From Hymenobacter persicinus (GTDB taxonomy: Bacteria > Bacteroidota > Bacteroidia > Cytophagales > Hymenobacteraceae): a DNA stretch of 64,000 nt. Where the stretch lies: contig NZ_SEWE01000010.1 in NCBI RefSeq assembly GCF_004167665.1, positions 58,709-122,708 on the forward strand. Direction: 5' to 3'. Under the pieces are notes generated by a model. It worked only from the letters and a program-made list of their open reading frames with translations, ran no database searches and was not told the origin of the DNA. Both the position numbers and the translations under genes were made by a program. Shown piece by piece: positions 1 through 10,539 of this stretch (the stretch's first letter is position 1; the number at the start of each line of letters is the position of its first letter).

Positions 1-316
1 ACAGGTTGCCCAGAATCGGCACAGCTCCCACGATGGTGTCGATAAGGATGTTGAGGGCCATGCGCACGACCACCGCGCCGCTGGCTCCGTGGCGCATCAT
101 GGTCAGCAACAAAGCTCCGGACACGGCAAATGTGGACAGGTCGCCGATAACCGGAATCAGCCCCAGCAGCGGGTCGAGGCCGAAGCGGAACCGGGTGCCG
201 GGCAGCTGAAACTGGCTGTCCATGAGGCGGGCCACGCGCTCCACCCAGCGCAGGCGCTCATCGGTATCGAAGGAAGCGGAAGCGGGCGGGGTGGGCTGAT
301 TGCGAACGGGCTGCAT
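1..316 (-). CDS. DUF4112 family membrane protein (C-terminus cut by window edge)
   Basis: Reading the reverse strand from the ATG at 316-314 gives about 105 residues that run off the window. After a Pro/Ala-rich start of about 20 residues comes the DUF4112 pattern: RVARLMDSQFQLPGTRFRFG, then LDPLLGLIPVIGDL, then a hydrophobic segment. The family is a small integral membrane protein of unknown function, common in Bacteroidota and Proteobacteria. The frame is supported by the conserved G-x-R-F-x-F-G-L-D-P-L-L-G core. The overlapping frames in this stretch are low-complexity Ala/Pro/Arg shadows. The gene is divergent from the aldo/keto reductase, with about 149 bases between the starts. Confidence 0.85.
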   Translation of the reverse strand, partial: MQPVRNQPTPPASASFDTDERLRWVERVARLMDSQFQLPGTRFRFGLDPLLGLIPVIGDLSTFAVSGALLLTMMRHGASGAVVVRMALNILIDTIVGAVPILGNL

Positions 317-465
317 GGGAGAGTTTTTTTCGTCTTAAACGCGGGCCGCGGGCAAACGGCCGACCGACCAAGGCCGGAAAATCGTAGGGAAGCCTGCCAA
401 CCACTTGGCGCCTGCGACGGTTGTTGTCTTCCCGTTCTTTCTACCACCTAAAAAACTGTTTTGCT

Positions 466-1440
<975 letters not shown>

Positions 1441-1455
<15 letters not shown>

Positions 1456-1713
1456 AGCGGTGAAATGGTGGAGTAGTGAAGTGGTGAATTGCCGTTCCGC
1501 TGGGGCTGGTGTCCTGCTTGGCATGGCGAGCAAGGCGAAGCAATCCGTCATTTGAAACGCCACAAACCCTGTTGACCAAGAAGCCCCGACGTTGCGCGAA
1601 CGTCGGGGCTTTTTAGTGTAGATAGAATAAGGCATTGCCGCCGCTTGAGGCGCGAAATGTCGTGCCTCCTCGCAATGACAGGAGATGAACTCACCAGTTC
1701 ACTACCTCACCGC
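1441..1713. repeat. Inverted composite intergenic repeat bridging two convergent genes
   Basis: Left arm, forward: six octads of the form NNGGTGAA at 1441-1488 (TCGGTGAA, TGGGTAAA, GCGGTGAA, ATGGTGGA, GTAGTGAA, GTGGTGAA). These are followed at 1521-1550 by a CATGGCGAGC...GAAGCAATCC box. Right arm, reverse: octads GCGGTGAG, GTAGTGAA, CTGGTGAG (1713 down to 1690), then TGTCATTGCGAGGAGGCACG on the minus strand (about 1652-1674). A terminator hairpin sits between. The octads contain the stop codons of both flanking genes. CATTGCGAG-type boxes are familiar interspersed repeats in many bacterial genomes; the link to flanking octads is what is seen here. Confidence 0.7.
1580..1614. terminator. Intrinsic terminator
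   Basis: Stem AGCCCCGACGTT / AACGTCGGGGCT with a GCGCG loop, followed by TTTTT on the plus strand and preceded by AA on the other side. It serves the aldo/keto reductase and could work weakly in reverse for the convergent DAC gene. Confidence 0.8.
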
Positions 1714-3176
1714 CTTACCGGAGGGAGCAGGTCAATCAGGCCGTCTTCGCTGACTACGATGGCCATGCAGGCGTAGTGGCTGCTTTCCACGTAGCGCAGA
1801 GCGGAGTTGTAGCGGGAGCCGCGGGAGGAGTCACCCTTTTCGGTAGCCAGGCCGTCGAGGATGGCCCCGATGGCATAGCAGATACCCGACGGGTCAATGA
1901 ACACGGCTCCGTCGATGTTGGTCACCAGCCGCAGCACCGAGGGCGTCATGATGCGGGGCGTGACACGGAAGCACTGCCGGGTGAGGCGCACGGCTTCCTG
2001 GGCGGCACCTTCCGATATCACCAGGATGGTACCGTTGGTTTGCTTAGTAGCCTTGAGCGTGAGCTCCCACAAGTACGCAATGCCCGCCGCATCGACGGTG
2101 GGAAATACGTGGTTGATGGCCCGGGCAAAGTTTTCCTCGTCCACGCGGCCCTGAGGCAGGCGGGGGGTGTTGGTGACCACCTTCATCATCACGTTGCCGC
2201 TGTGGCTGAGCTCCCAGCTGTAGTGCTTGGTGAAGTGGACCGTGAACAGCGGCTCGTAGTGCGGGTCGCTGGGCTCGACCAAGTGGCCCAGGCCGAAGAC
2301 GTTGGCCGCGTCGGTAATCAGGGACGTGCGGCCCTCACTGAGCTCCAGTAGCTTACGAATGGAGCGGTGGTCGCGCAGGGTGATGGGGGTTTCGAGCGTC
2401 AGCACGGGCACCACGGCGGGGTGGTGGCGCCGGGCGACGAGCATGGTGCCCACGCCTTCGTCGCCCTCGTGGCGCAGGGCCGCCACACCGTTGCAGGCAT
2501 CGTAGAGGCCGTGGTTGCCGGCGGCGGGACGCAGCATAAACCGGCGCCCGGCGGCCCGCAGCACCTCGTTGTAGTCGCGGTCCAGCACCGGCCGGTCGTC
2601 GTCGGTGTCGGTTTCGCGCAGGGCCCGGGAGCAGTCCTGCAGAAACTCCTGCACCGCCGCCGACAGCAAGGAGCTGGAGCGCATGCCGACCTGGGGCGGC
2701 AGGGAGTAGTAGCTCTGGAACGTTTCGGCCGAGAGCTGGAGCACGACCACCACCAGGTAGCCGTTCAAGCTCACGGGCAGGGAGCAAAAGCTCAGCCGGT
2801 CCTCCTGGTGGCGCTCAATCAGTCCGTTGAGAAGCTGCTCGGTGGCCGAGCGCATCAAATCGTACCAGCGCAGCTTCTCGAACCGGTCGTGGTCGGTGGG
2901 GTGCAGGTGATAGACCACGTCGCGGGGGCCGTCGGGCTCCAGGCTCGCGGCCCGGGCCTTGACGTCGGCAAAGTCCGCGGGCTTGTAGCGGTGGGTGGGG
3001 GGCTCAATGACGACGGCCTGGGGCTCGTCGGTTTCACGGGCCGAGGCCAGGCCCAGCAGGAAAACCTCGGGCTTCAGATTTCGGTCGAGCAAATTAAAAA
3101 CACCATCGGCAAAAAGCTGGGCCGTGACGCGAAACAGGCTTTGGTGGTCCCACATGGGCAATTCGGGGCGGGGCAA
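1707..3176 (-). CDS. DAC/DisA_N nucleotide-cyclase-domain protein with N-terminal sensor-like region
   Basis: 489 residues. The C-terminal ~215 residues resemble the diadenylate cyclase (DisA_N/CdaA) fold, which makes c-di-AMP from two ATP. The DGA metal-site motif is at 422-424 (NIDGAVFIDPSG), a GSRYNSAL motif at 453-460, and VVSEDGLIDLLP at 474-485. In CdaA and DisA the second motif is usually G-T-R-H-R-A-A; here R-Y-N-S-A replaces R-H-R-A-A, so catalysis may be altered. Residues 1-270 are soluble, with no transmembrane segment, and look like the sensor region seen before such domains in Bacteroidota (I recall the name DACNV, not checked). Nearby genes encode a cation antiporter, a ClC and an MscS channel, classes often tied to c-di-AMP osmoregulation. 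Cyclase activity is inference. Confidence 0.8.
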   Translation of the reverse strand: MPRPELPMWDHQSLFRVTAQLFADGVFNLLDRNLKPEVFLLGLASARETDEPQAVVIEPPTHRYKPADFADVKARAASLEPDGPRDVVYHLHPTDHDRFEKLRWYDLMRSATEQLLNGLIERHQEDRLSFCSLPVSLNGYLVVVVLQLSAETFQSYYSLPPQVGMRSSSLLSAAVQEFLQDCSRALRETDTDDDRPVLDRDYNEVLRAAGRRFMLRPAAGNHGLYDACNGVAALRHEGDEGVGTMLVARRHHPAVVPVLTLETPITLRDHRSIRKLLELSEGRTSLITDAANVFGLGHLVEPSDPHYEPLFTVHFTKHYSWELSHSGNVMMKVVTNTPRLPQGRVDEENFARAINHVFPTVDAAGIAYLWELTLKATKQTNGTILVISEGAAQEAVRLTRQCFRVTPRIMTPSVLRLVTNIDGAVFIDPSGICYAIGAILDGLATEKGDSSRGSRYNSALRYVESSHYACMAIVVSEDGLIDLLPPVRR

Positions 3177-3369
3177 ACGAACGGGGAGGAAGGGCGTGAA
3201 CCGGAAGGTACGGGAAAACGCGGCGGAAGGTGGTCGTCGGCCCGCACAAGATTCCGGGCCGGTAAGCCCAACAACGCCCTGCCGGCGCGGTTAGTGGGGA
3301 GAAACCCGCGTTCCGGCTTGCGAATGGGCGGCGGCGGGTGTAACTTAGATATTCCAGCCGCCGCCCGCC

Positions 3370-3630
3370 ATGTTTATCGATATCATCCTGGCCCTTGCCT
3401 GCGCCATGTCGTTTTTACCCCTCACCACGGGGTATTGCGCCTACAGCTACGGCCGCTCGTTCTGGCTGTGGTTTGCCCTGGGCTGGGTGCTCCCGATTGT
3501 CTCGTTTTTCCTCTTGTTTGCCCTGCTCTACCGCAAGGAAATGGACGGGGGAGAGCAGGCCCTAGCCCAGGCCAAGGAAATTCTGGCCGCCGCCGAGGCC
3601 CGCAGCGTCCGGCTCCGGGAGCCGGAATAA
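3370..3630 (+). CDS. Small two-helix membrane protein
   Basis: 86 residues. Two hydrophobic segments (about 3-22 and 29-52) separated by a short GYCAYSYGRS turn, then a charged, helix-prone tail rich in Ala/Glu (EQALAQAKEILAAAEARSV). I do not recognise a named family. The composition and length are like small inner-membrane proteins found widely in Cytophagales. The ATG at 3370 is the first in frame after the TAACTTAG box (a near match to the Bacteroidota -7 element) about 26 bases upstream. It is divergent from the DAC gene and convergent with the flavoprotein gene that follows. Confidence 0.75.
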   Translation: MFIDIILALACAMSFLPLTTGYCAYSYGRSFWLWFALGWVLPIVSFFLLFALLYRKEMDGGEQALAQAKEILAAAEARSVRLREPE

Positions 3631-3694
3631 GTCATTTGCTCCTTCTTTAATAAACGCCTGCCTGCACCCGGGTGGGCTTTTTTGGGGCCGACCG

Positions 3695-4912
3695 CTACCA
3701 ACTTTCCAGCCATTGCCGCACGCCCCGGGCGGCGGCAGCCCCAGTGCTGAAGCAGCCCTGAAGCAGATAGCCGCCCGTGGGAGCTTCCCAGTCGAGCATT
3801 TCACCGGCCACAAAAACTCCCGGCCGCGGCCGCAGCATCAGGTGTTCGTCTACCGCCGCCCAGTCGACGCCGCCGGCTGTGGAAATGGCCTCGTCCAAGG
3901 GCCGCAGCCCCGTTACGGGAATTGGCAGGTGCTGGAGTAGCTGGGTTAGTGCTTCCGCCGAGGCGGTGGCTTCGGCCGGGGCCAGCTCGCGCAGCAGCGT
4001 CGGTACGGGCCGGCCCAGGCGCAGCTGCTGCTCCAGAAAAACGGCCAACGACTTGCCGCCCCGGGGCTTGCGCAGTTTCTGCACCAGCTGTTCCGGCGTC
4101 AGGTCGGGCTTGAGGTTGAGCACGAGCGGAGCCGGGGCTGAAACGGCCAACGCCGTCCGCAGCGCGGGCGTGAGGGCGTAGACCGGCGTGCCTTCCAGCC
4201 CGTAGTCGGTCAGCATCAGCTCGCCCCGCACCGTAGTTTCGTCGCAACTCAGGGCAATGTTTTTGAGGGGGACGCGCCCGATTTTCTCCCGGAAAAAAGT
4301 CGACCACGCCACTTCCGCCCCGCAGTTGGAGGGCGCAAACGGTGCGCTGCCCACCCCGACGGCGGCTAGGGCCGCCACCCACTGTCCGTCGGAGCCGGTC
4401 TTGGCCCAGCTCGCCCCGCCCAGGGCCAGCACCGTGGCGGCTGGTTGCAGCTCGGTTTCCTGCCCGGTAGCCTCGTTGCGCATCCGTAGGCCAGTGGCCG
4501 AAAAACCCAGCCAGCGGTGGCGCACGTGCACTTCCACGCCCAACTCGTGCAGGCGCGTGAGCCAGGCGCGCAGCAGTTGAGCGGGCTTGTAGTCGGCCGT
4601 GGGAAACACCCGGCCGCTGGTGCCCACGAAGGTATCCAGTCCCAGGCTGGTCACCCACTGGCGCAGGTTGTCGGGGGAGAAGTCCGTCAGGAAGCGGGCA
4701 AACCGGCCTTGGTGGAGGCCGTAGCGGGTTGCGAAGCCGGGCTGCGGCTCGGCGTTGGTCAGATTAAACCCCCCGTGTCCGGCCACCAGAAACTTGCGGC
4801 CCACCGTGGCCTGGGCCTCGTAGACCCGGACCCGGTACCCGGCTTCAGCCAGGTGCTGGGCAGCCAGCAGCCCGGCCGGTCCACCCCCGACAACGGCAAC
4901 GAATAAAGACAT
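3695..4912 (-). CDS. HI0933-like NAD(P)/FAD-dependent oxidoreductase (TIGR03862-like)
   Basis: 405 residues. The N-terminal dinucleotide-binding motif VVGGGPAGLLAAQHLAEAG (residues 7-25) is followed by VGRKFLVAGHGGFNLTN, a variant of the K-x-x-x-S-G-G-G-R-C-N-x-T-N signature of the HI0933/BaiN flavoproteins. The C-terminal GEMLDWEAPTGGYLLQGCFSTG is the matching FAD-contacting end. The function of this branch (I recall it as the PP_4765-type family) is not established; BaiN itself acts on bile-acid intermediates and RdsA relatives differ. A second, more typical member lies at 25310-26569. The start follows the conserved beta strand directly, so MSLFVAVVGGG is a well-supported N-terminus. Confidence 0.9.
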   Translation of the reverse strand: MSLFVAVVGGGPAGLLAAQHLAEAGYRVRVYEAQATVGRKFLVAGHGGFNLTNAEPQPGFATRYGLHQGRFARFLTDFSPDNLRQWVTSLGLDTFVGTSGRVFPTADYKPAQLLRAWLTRLHELGVEVHVRHRWLGFSATGLRMRNEATGQETELQPAATVLALGGASWAKTGSDGQWVAALAAVGVGSAPFAPSNCGAEVAWSTFFREKIGRVPLKNIALSCDETTVRGELMLTDYGLEGTPVYALTPALRTALAVSAPAPLVLNLKPDLTPEQLVQKLRKPRGGKSLAVFLEQQLRLGRPVPTLLRELAPAEATASAEALTQLLQHLPIPVTGLRPLDEAISTAGGVDWAAVDEHLMLRPRPGVFVAGEMLDWEAPTGGYLLQGCFSTGAAAARGVRQWLESW

Positions 4913-5054
4913 AAGCAGCGGCTAAAGAGGCTGCAAGGTACGCGCGCCAGCAGTGCCGACCCAGCCCGGACCATACCCCAAATAGGCGGCTAGTCCGGCG
5001 CAATGGCTACGGCAGCCGTATAGCCGAGTTGATTTCTGCACCAAACCAGCATCT

Positions 5055-6242
5055 ATGGGGCCGTATACCATTCTGATCGGGCTGAGCATGGCCGTCATTC
5101 TATCCTATCTGTTCGACCTGGCCGCGCGGGCCACCAAGATTCCCTCGGTGCTCATGCTGCTGCTCACCGGCATTGCCCTGCGCCAAGCTGCCGACTACAC
5201 CGACACGGTGGTGCGCATTCCGCAGGTGGTGCTGGAAATTTTCGGCATCATCGGCCTGATTATGATTGTGCTGGAAGGCGCCATGGATTTGAAAATCAGC
5301 CGGGAGAAGGCCCCGCTGATTCGGCGCTCCTTCGTGGCAGCCGCGCTGATGCTCATCGTGCAGGCCGTGGCCATTGCCCTGCTGCTGCGGGCCTACGTGG
5401 GCGCTCCGCTGCAAACCTGCCTGGTCAACGCCGTGCCCCTGGCCGTGATTAGCAGCGCCATTGCCATTCCCAGCGTGGCCAACCTGTGGGGGGAAAAGCA
5501 GGAGTTTATTGTCTACGAAAGCACGTTTTCCGACATCCTAGGCATTATGTTCTTCAACTTTGCGCTGCAGGACAATTTCGCCCAGGGCATTTCCGTCGTC
5601 ACCTTCTCCCGCGACGTGGTAGCCGTGGTACTGGTGGCCGTCGTCAGCACGGCGGTGCTGGCTTTTTTGCTCGACCGGATCCGGCTGCACATCAAGTTCT
5701 TCCTGATTTTCGCCTTTCTGATTCTGATCTACAGCCTGGCCAAGAAGCTTCACCTGTCCTCCCTGCTCGTGGTGCTGGTGTTCGGCTTGGCCGTCAACAA
5801 TGCCGAGCTGTTTCTCAAAGGGCCGCTGCAGCGCTGGTTTCGGCCCGAGCGGCTGGCCAGTGAGCTGCACCAGCTCAAGACCATTACCGCCGAGTCGGCC
5901 TTCCTGATTCGCACCTTTTTTTTCCTGCTCTTCGGCTTTTCCATCACCATCAGCAGCCTGATCAGCGCCACGCTGCTCATCCAGGGCGTACTGATTGTGG
6001 CCGTGCTCACGGCCATCCGCTACGTGTATCTGCGCTTCGTGGCCCGCACCGACCTCATTCCCGAACTGTTCATTGCTCCCAAGGGCCTGATTACGGTGCT
6101 GCTGTTTTTCAGCATTCCCCGCCAGCACTCCATCGGCGAAATCAGCGAAAACATCCTCTTTATCGTCATCCTGCTCACCGGCGTGCTGATGATGGTCGGC
6201 CTGCTGCTGGCCCCGAAAGAACCCGAGCTGGGGGAGTACTGA
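5055..6242 (+). CDS. Cation:proton antiporter (CPA superfamily)
   Basis: 395 residues, about 11-12 hydrophobic segments. The N-terminus has the CPA layout: TM1, then the KIPSVLMLLLTGIALRQ stretch and the IGLIMIVLEGAMDLK stretch, in which Glu/Gly replaces the usual F-x-x-G-L-E/D. A conserved unwound-helix region includes AVISSAIAIPS and ESTFSDILGIMFF, with the acidic D expected of the ion-binding site. The C-terminal APKGLITVLLFF matches the family end. It is shorter than antiporters with a cytosolic TrkA_C tail, and no regulatory domain is attached. It exchanges Na+ or K+ for H+ at the inner membrane; ion choice cannot be read. It is convergent with the ClC gene across a heptad-repeat spacer. 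Confidence 0.9.
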   Translation: MGPYTILIGLSMAVILSYLFDLAARATKIPSVLMLLLTGIALRQAADYTDTVVRIPQVVLEIFGIIGLIMIVLEGAMDLKISREKAPLIRRSFVAAALMLIVQAVAIALLLRAYVGAPLQTCLVNAVPLAVISSAIAIPSVANLWGEKQEFIVYESTFSDILGIMFFNFALQDNFAQGISVVTFSRDVVAVVLVAVVSTAVLAFLLDRIRLHIKFFLIFAFLILIYSLAKKLHLSSLLVVLVFGLAVNNAELFLKGPLQRWFRPERLASELHQLKTITAESAFLIRTFFFLLFGFSITISSLISATLLIQGVLIVAVLTAIRYVYLRFVARTDLIPELFIAPKGLITVLLFFSIPRQHSIGEISENILFIVILLTGVLMMVGLLLAPKEPELGEY

Positions 6243-6337
6243 GTTGATTAGTTGTTAGTTGTTAGTTGTTCGTTGCCGGGCCGTTGAACGATGCTGACAA
6301 CTGACAACTAACTACGAACAACTAGCAACTGACAACA
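6243..6337. repeat. Inverted arrays of 7-base tandem repeats between convergent genes
   Basis: Forward arm 6244-6275: TTGATTA, GTTGTTA, GTTGTTA, GTTGTTC, GTTG. Reverse arm (minus strand, 6336 down to 6295): GTTGTCA, GTTGCTA, GTTGTTC, GTAGTTA, GTTGTCA, GTTGTCA. The arrays begin right after the antiporter stop codon and end a few bases from the ClC stop codon. They can pair into an imperfect hairpin, but no clear T-tract terminator is present. The layout matches the octad arrays at 1441-1713, though the unit is different. Confidence 0.75.
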
Positions 6338-6338
6338 C

Positions 6339-8117
<1,779 letters not shown>

Positions 8118-8232
8118 GGACTAGGCAATGGCGGGCAGCCCGTTCCGGGCCAGGGGGGAGCTTGCTCCGCTACCTCAACGCATGATACTGAAAAAGGGGT
8201 ATTAACCGGCCACGGAAACGCAAAAATCGCGC

Positions 8233-9060
8233 CTACTGCATGGTTTTGGGGGGCGTGTAGCCAGCCGAAGCCAGCATGGCCCCGATGCCCTGCATCAACT
8301 CACTTTTGAGCTCCAGCGTGCCGCGGCGGTAGTCCTCGGCCAGGGTCCAGAAGTACACGTGCAGGTCCACGGTGCTGCCCACCGACTTCTCCAGCACCAC
8401 GTAGGGCCGGTGGCCTTCCTGGTTTTCTACTTTGGCATTGGCCTGCACGTAGCGCAGCAGCAGATCCGACAACTGCTGAGACTCGCCCGCGTCGCCCAGG
8501 TCAACGCTCACCACGAAGTCCTGCCGGATGTGGCCGTCGAGGGTGAAGTTGGTCAGGGGCTCGCGCAGCACCACGGCGTTGGGAATGAAGATATCCTTGC
8601 CATCGAAGGTCTTGATGACCGTGGTGCGCAGGTTCAGCGCCTCCACCCGGCCCAGCAAGTCCTTGACCTGCACCGTGTCGTGAATGCGGAAAGGGCGGTT
8701 GAAAGCCAGCACCACGCCGGCCAGGAAGTTTTCGGCAATGTCCTTGAGCGCAAAGCCCACAATAAACGCCGATAGGCCCGCGCCGGCCAGCACGCCGCTG
8801 ACCATGCCCGAAAGGCCCACCACCTGCATGGCCACTACCACGCCTACCAGCAGCAGGGCCCACTTGCTAAAGCGGGTCAGAAAATCAGCCAGGAGCAAAT
8901 CGTGGGAACGGGCGCGGAGCTTGCCGCCCAGTAGTGCGCTCAGGCGGGTGGCTACCAGCAGGGCCAACCCCAGCACGATCAGGCCCACGAAGAGCTTGGG
9001 TAAAAGGTAAATAAACTGTTCCCAGTACGAGAATAATACGCGGCTCAAATCCTGTAGCAT
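8233..9060 (-). CDS. MscS-type small-conductance mechanosensitive channel
   Basis: 275 residues, close to E. coli MscS (286). Three transmembrane segments fall at about 17-40, 62-84 and 88-118. The pore helix is GVLAGAGLSAFIVGFALKDI, which carries the Gly/Ala packing pattern, followed by AENFLAGVVLAFNRPFRIHD and the beta domain with GRVEALNLRTTVIKTFDG and the IPNAVV motif, all classical. The C-terminal alpha/beta vestibule is present. It opens on membrane tension to release osmolytes during hypoosmotic shock. It is read in the same direction as the ClC gene, separated by about 115 bases. Confidence 0.95.
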   Translation of the reverse strand: MLQDLSRVLFSYWEQFIYLLPKLFVGLIVLGLALLVATRLSALLGGKLRARSHDLLLADFLTRFSKWALLLVGVVVAMQVVGLSGMVSGVLAGAGLSAFIVGFALKDIAENFLAGVVLAFNRPFRIHDTVQVKDLLGRVEALNLRTTVIKTFDGKDIFIPNAVVLREPLTNFTLDGHIRQDFVVSVDLGDAGESQQLSDLLLRYVQANAKVENQEGHRPYVVLEKSVGSTVDLHVYFWTLAEDYRRGTLELKSELMQGIGAMLASAGYTPPKTMQ

Positions 9061-9150
9061 ACGGTATGATTACGTGAGTGCCCGGGACAAACGGGAGGGG
9101 CAGCATCCGCTTTCGTGTACGGTCTGCCGCCACCCTGGGGTTCGGGACCC

Positions 9151-9516
9151 CTAGGCGGGGCGGTTGAGCCAGCCCCCAAAAGCCAAGGCTCCGAGGGCGT
9201 AAGCCACCACGTCGAGCGGGTCGGCGGTGGCACTGGGCTGCAGGTGGGGCAGTGCCAGCTCAAACCAGAGTGCAGTAACCACCCAGGTGCTAAAAATCCA
9301 GGCGGTGGGCAGCACGAAACCGGGGCGGCGAAAGTAAAGCCGGCGCAGCCCCACCAGTGCCACCGTCAGCTCCAGGGGCAGACAAACTAAATCGGCGAGG
9401 TAGGACGTGAGCAGGGGCAGCAGCAGTCCGGGCACGACGAAGCGGTTGAACTGCACGAGTCCGTAGGCGGCCACGCCCGCCACGAACAAAGGGTGCCGAA
9501 ACTCACGGGGTAGCAT
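9151..9516 (-). CDS. Conserved membrane protein, unknown function
   Basis: 121 residues with three or four hydrophobic segments (about 10-28, 34-58, 70-88 and 98-115). Polar turns such as LRRLYFRRPG suggest short cytoplasmic loops. No named domain is recognised; the length and pattern fit small VanZ-like or transporter-like orphan membrane proteins of Cytophagales. The gene begins 5 bases after the stop of the zinc-ribbon gene (9522-9821) on the same strand, so the two are probably co-transcribed and may form a membrane pair. Confidence 0.7.
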   Translation of the reverse strand: MLPREFRHPLFVAGVAAYGLVQFNRFVVPGLLLPLLTSYLADLVCLPLELTVALVGLRRLYFRRPGFVLPTAWIFSTWVVTALWFELALPHLQPSATADPLDVVAYALGALAFGGWLNRPA

Positions 9517-9521
9517 GTGCG

Positions 9522-9821
9522 CTAGCCCGCCAGCACGGTGACAAACCAGAGAAAAAAGGCCATAATGGCCGCGAAGGCCAGTTGTCCGCCCCGCACGAGG
9601 TACTTGAAAAAGCGTAGTAATGGGCCGTCCGTCGGCTTGATGTCGATGAGCATAAACTGCGGCACCGGCTGGTTGGCAATTTCCTCCTGCTCGGCCGCCC
9701 GGCGCTGGGCCGCCGGGTCCAGCAGCTCGCCGCAGTACTCGCAGCAGTCAGTGGCCTGCTGCTGCCACGCGGACCACTGCCGGCAATGGGGACATTTCTT
9801 GGACGCGAACAAAGTTGCCAT
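9522..9821 (-). CDS. Zinc-ribbon protein with C-terminal membrane anchor
   Basis: 99 residues. The N-terminus has two C-x2-C knuckles (CPHC at about 10-13 and CEYC at about 27-30), typical of a zinc ribbon, then a charged linker with AAQRRAAEQEEIAN. One transmembrane helix lies near the C-terminus (GGQLAFAAIMAFFLWFVTVL). The family is not recognised, but this build is common in small Bacteroidota membrane proteins. The ATG at 9821 is chosen because it lies just ahead of the first knuckle. It is the upstream member of a likely two-gene unit with the membrane protein at 9151-9516. Confidence 0.75.
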   Translation of the reverse strand: MATLFASKKCPHCRQWSAWQQQATDCCEYCGELLDPAAQRRAAEQEEIANQPVPQFMLIDIKPTDGPLLRFFKYLVRGGQLAFAAIMAFFLWFVTVLAG

Positions 9822-10106
9822 ACCGTAAAAGTACGGCAGGAATTGTTGGCCGAACCCGGTCGGCTTCGGAGCGCCAAGACTAAGCAGTGGCCGGGTAAAA
9901 AGAAATACAACCCAGCTTTATCAGGCAAAAGTGCACGGCTAAAAGCGAAAATAAGGTTGGGTTTTTGCGAGGGATTTTTCGCTTCAATACGTTTTTTGCA
10001 ATTAAAAATTACTCCGATTTATACGCCACTTGTTAATCATAAGAAAATTCATGTTTTCTTTGTCGCAACAGTACCCAACACACACTCTCTACAAACACAC
10101 CCTACC

Positions 10107-10346
10107 ATGGCAACAGCAGATTTGAACAAATTGCAGCAGCTTCTGAAAAGCGCTGAAGACAACGAACTCGTACTGAACCAGGTTCGCAAGAGCATGGACA
10201 AAGTGCGCACGGCGCTCGACGAGCTGAACGCCCTGCTGGCCCCGGATTATACGCCTGAGCGCAAGGAGCGTAAGCCCCGCGCCGCCAGCACCAATGGCAC
10301 CGGCGCCCGTCGGGGCCGGCCGAGAAAAGATCAGTCGGCGGCCTAA
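10107..10346 (+). CDS. Small coiled-coil protein with AT-hook-like basic tail
   Basis: 79 residues. The N-terminal two-thirds (about 5-48) is a charged amphipathic helix (LNKLQQLLKSAEDNELVLNQ and onward) with heptad leucines. The C-terminus is basic and ends in ARRGRPRKDQ, a classical AT-hook core (R-G-R-P) that binds the minor groove of AT-rich DNA. The ATG at 10107 follows a stretch rich in A/C without a Shine-Dalgarno sequence; an in-frame extension upstream lacks coding character. Upstream DNA (9950-10080) is strikingly AT-rich. A strong terminator follows. A nucleoid-associated or DNA-tethering role is inference from the AT-hook alone. Confidence 0.8.
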   Translation: MATADLNKLQQLLKSAEDNELVLNQVRKSMDKVRTALDELNALLAPDYTPERKERKPRAASTNGTGARRGRPRKDQSAA

Positions 10347-10360
10347 CGCCCTGCTTTTTT

Positions 10361-10408
10361 AATAAAGAAGCCCCCGTCAAGCAATTGGCGGGGGCTTCTT
10401 TATTTTTG
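10361..10408. terminator. Strong intrinsic terminator, bidirectional
   Basis: A 16-bp stem, AATAAAGAAGCCCCCG paired with CGGGGGCTTCTTTATT, with a 12-base loop and flanking T and A runs on either side. It ends the AT-hook-like gene and can also serve the deaminase gene transcribed toward it. Confidence 0.9.
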
Positions 10409-10539
10409 GCCGTCAATAATTCCGGGCTGGTCTGGCTAGCTGAGCTATTTTAGTTTGCCGGTAAAAGGCGAAGTCAGCCGAGCGAATAATGGTTGCCGCT
10501 CCGACTGTCTGCTCAGCGTGCAGGTCCGCAATACGAACG

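Noticed and set aside
3640..3690. Terminator after the small two-helix gene
   Set aside because: Only a short bulged stem (GCC/CAC with GTG/GGC) before the T run; not convincing.
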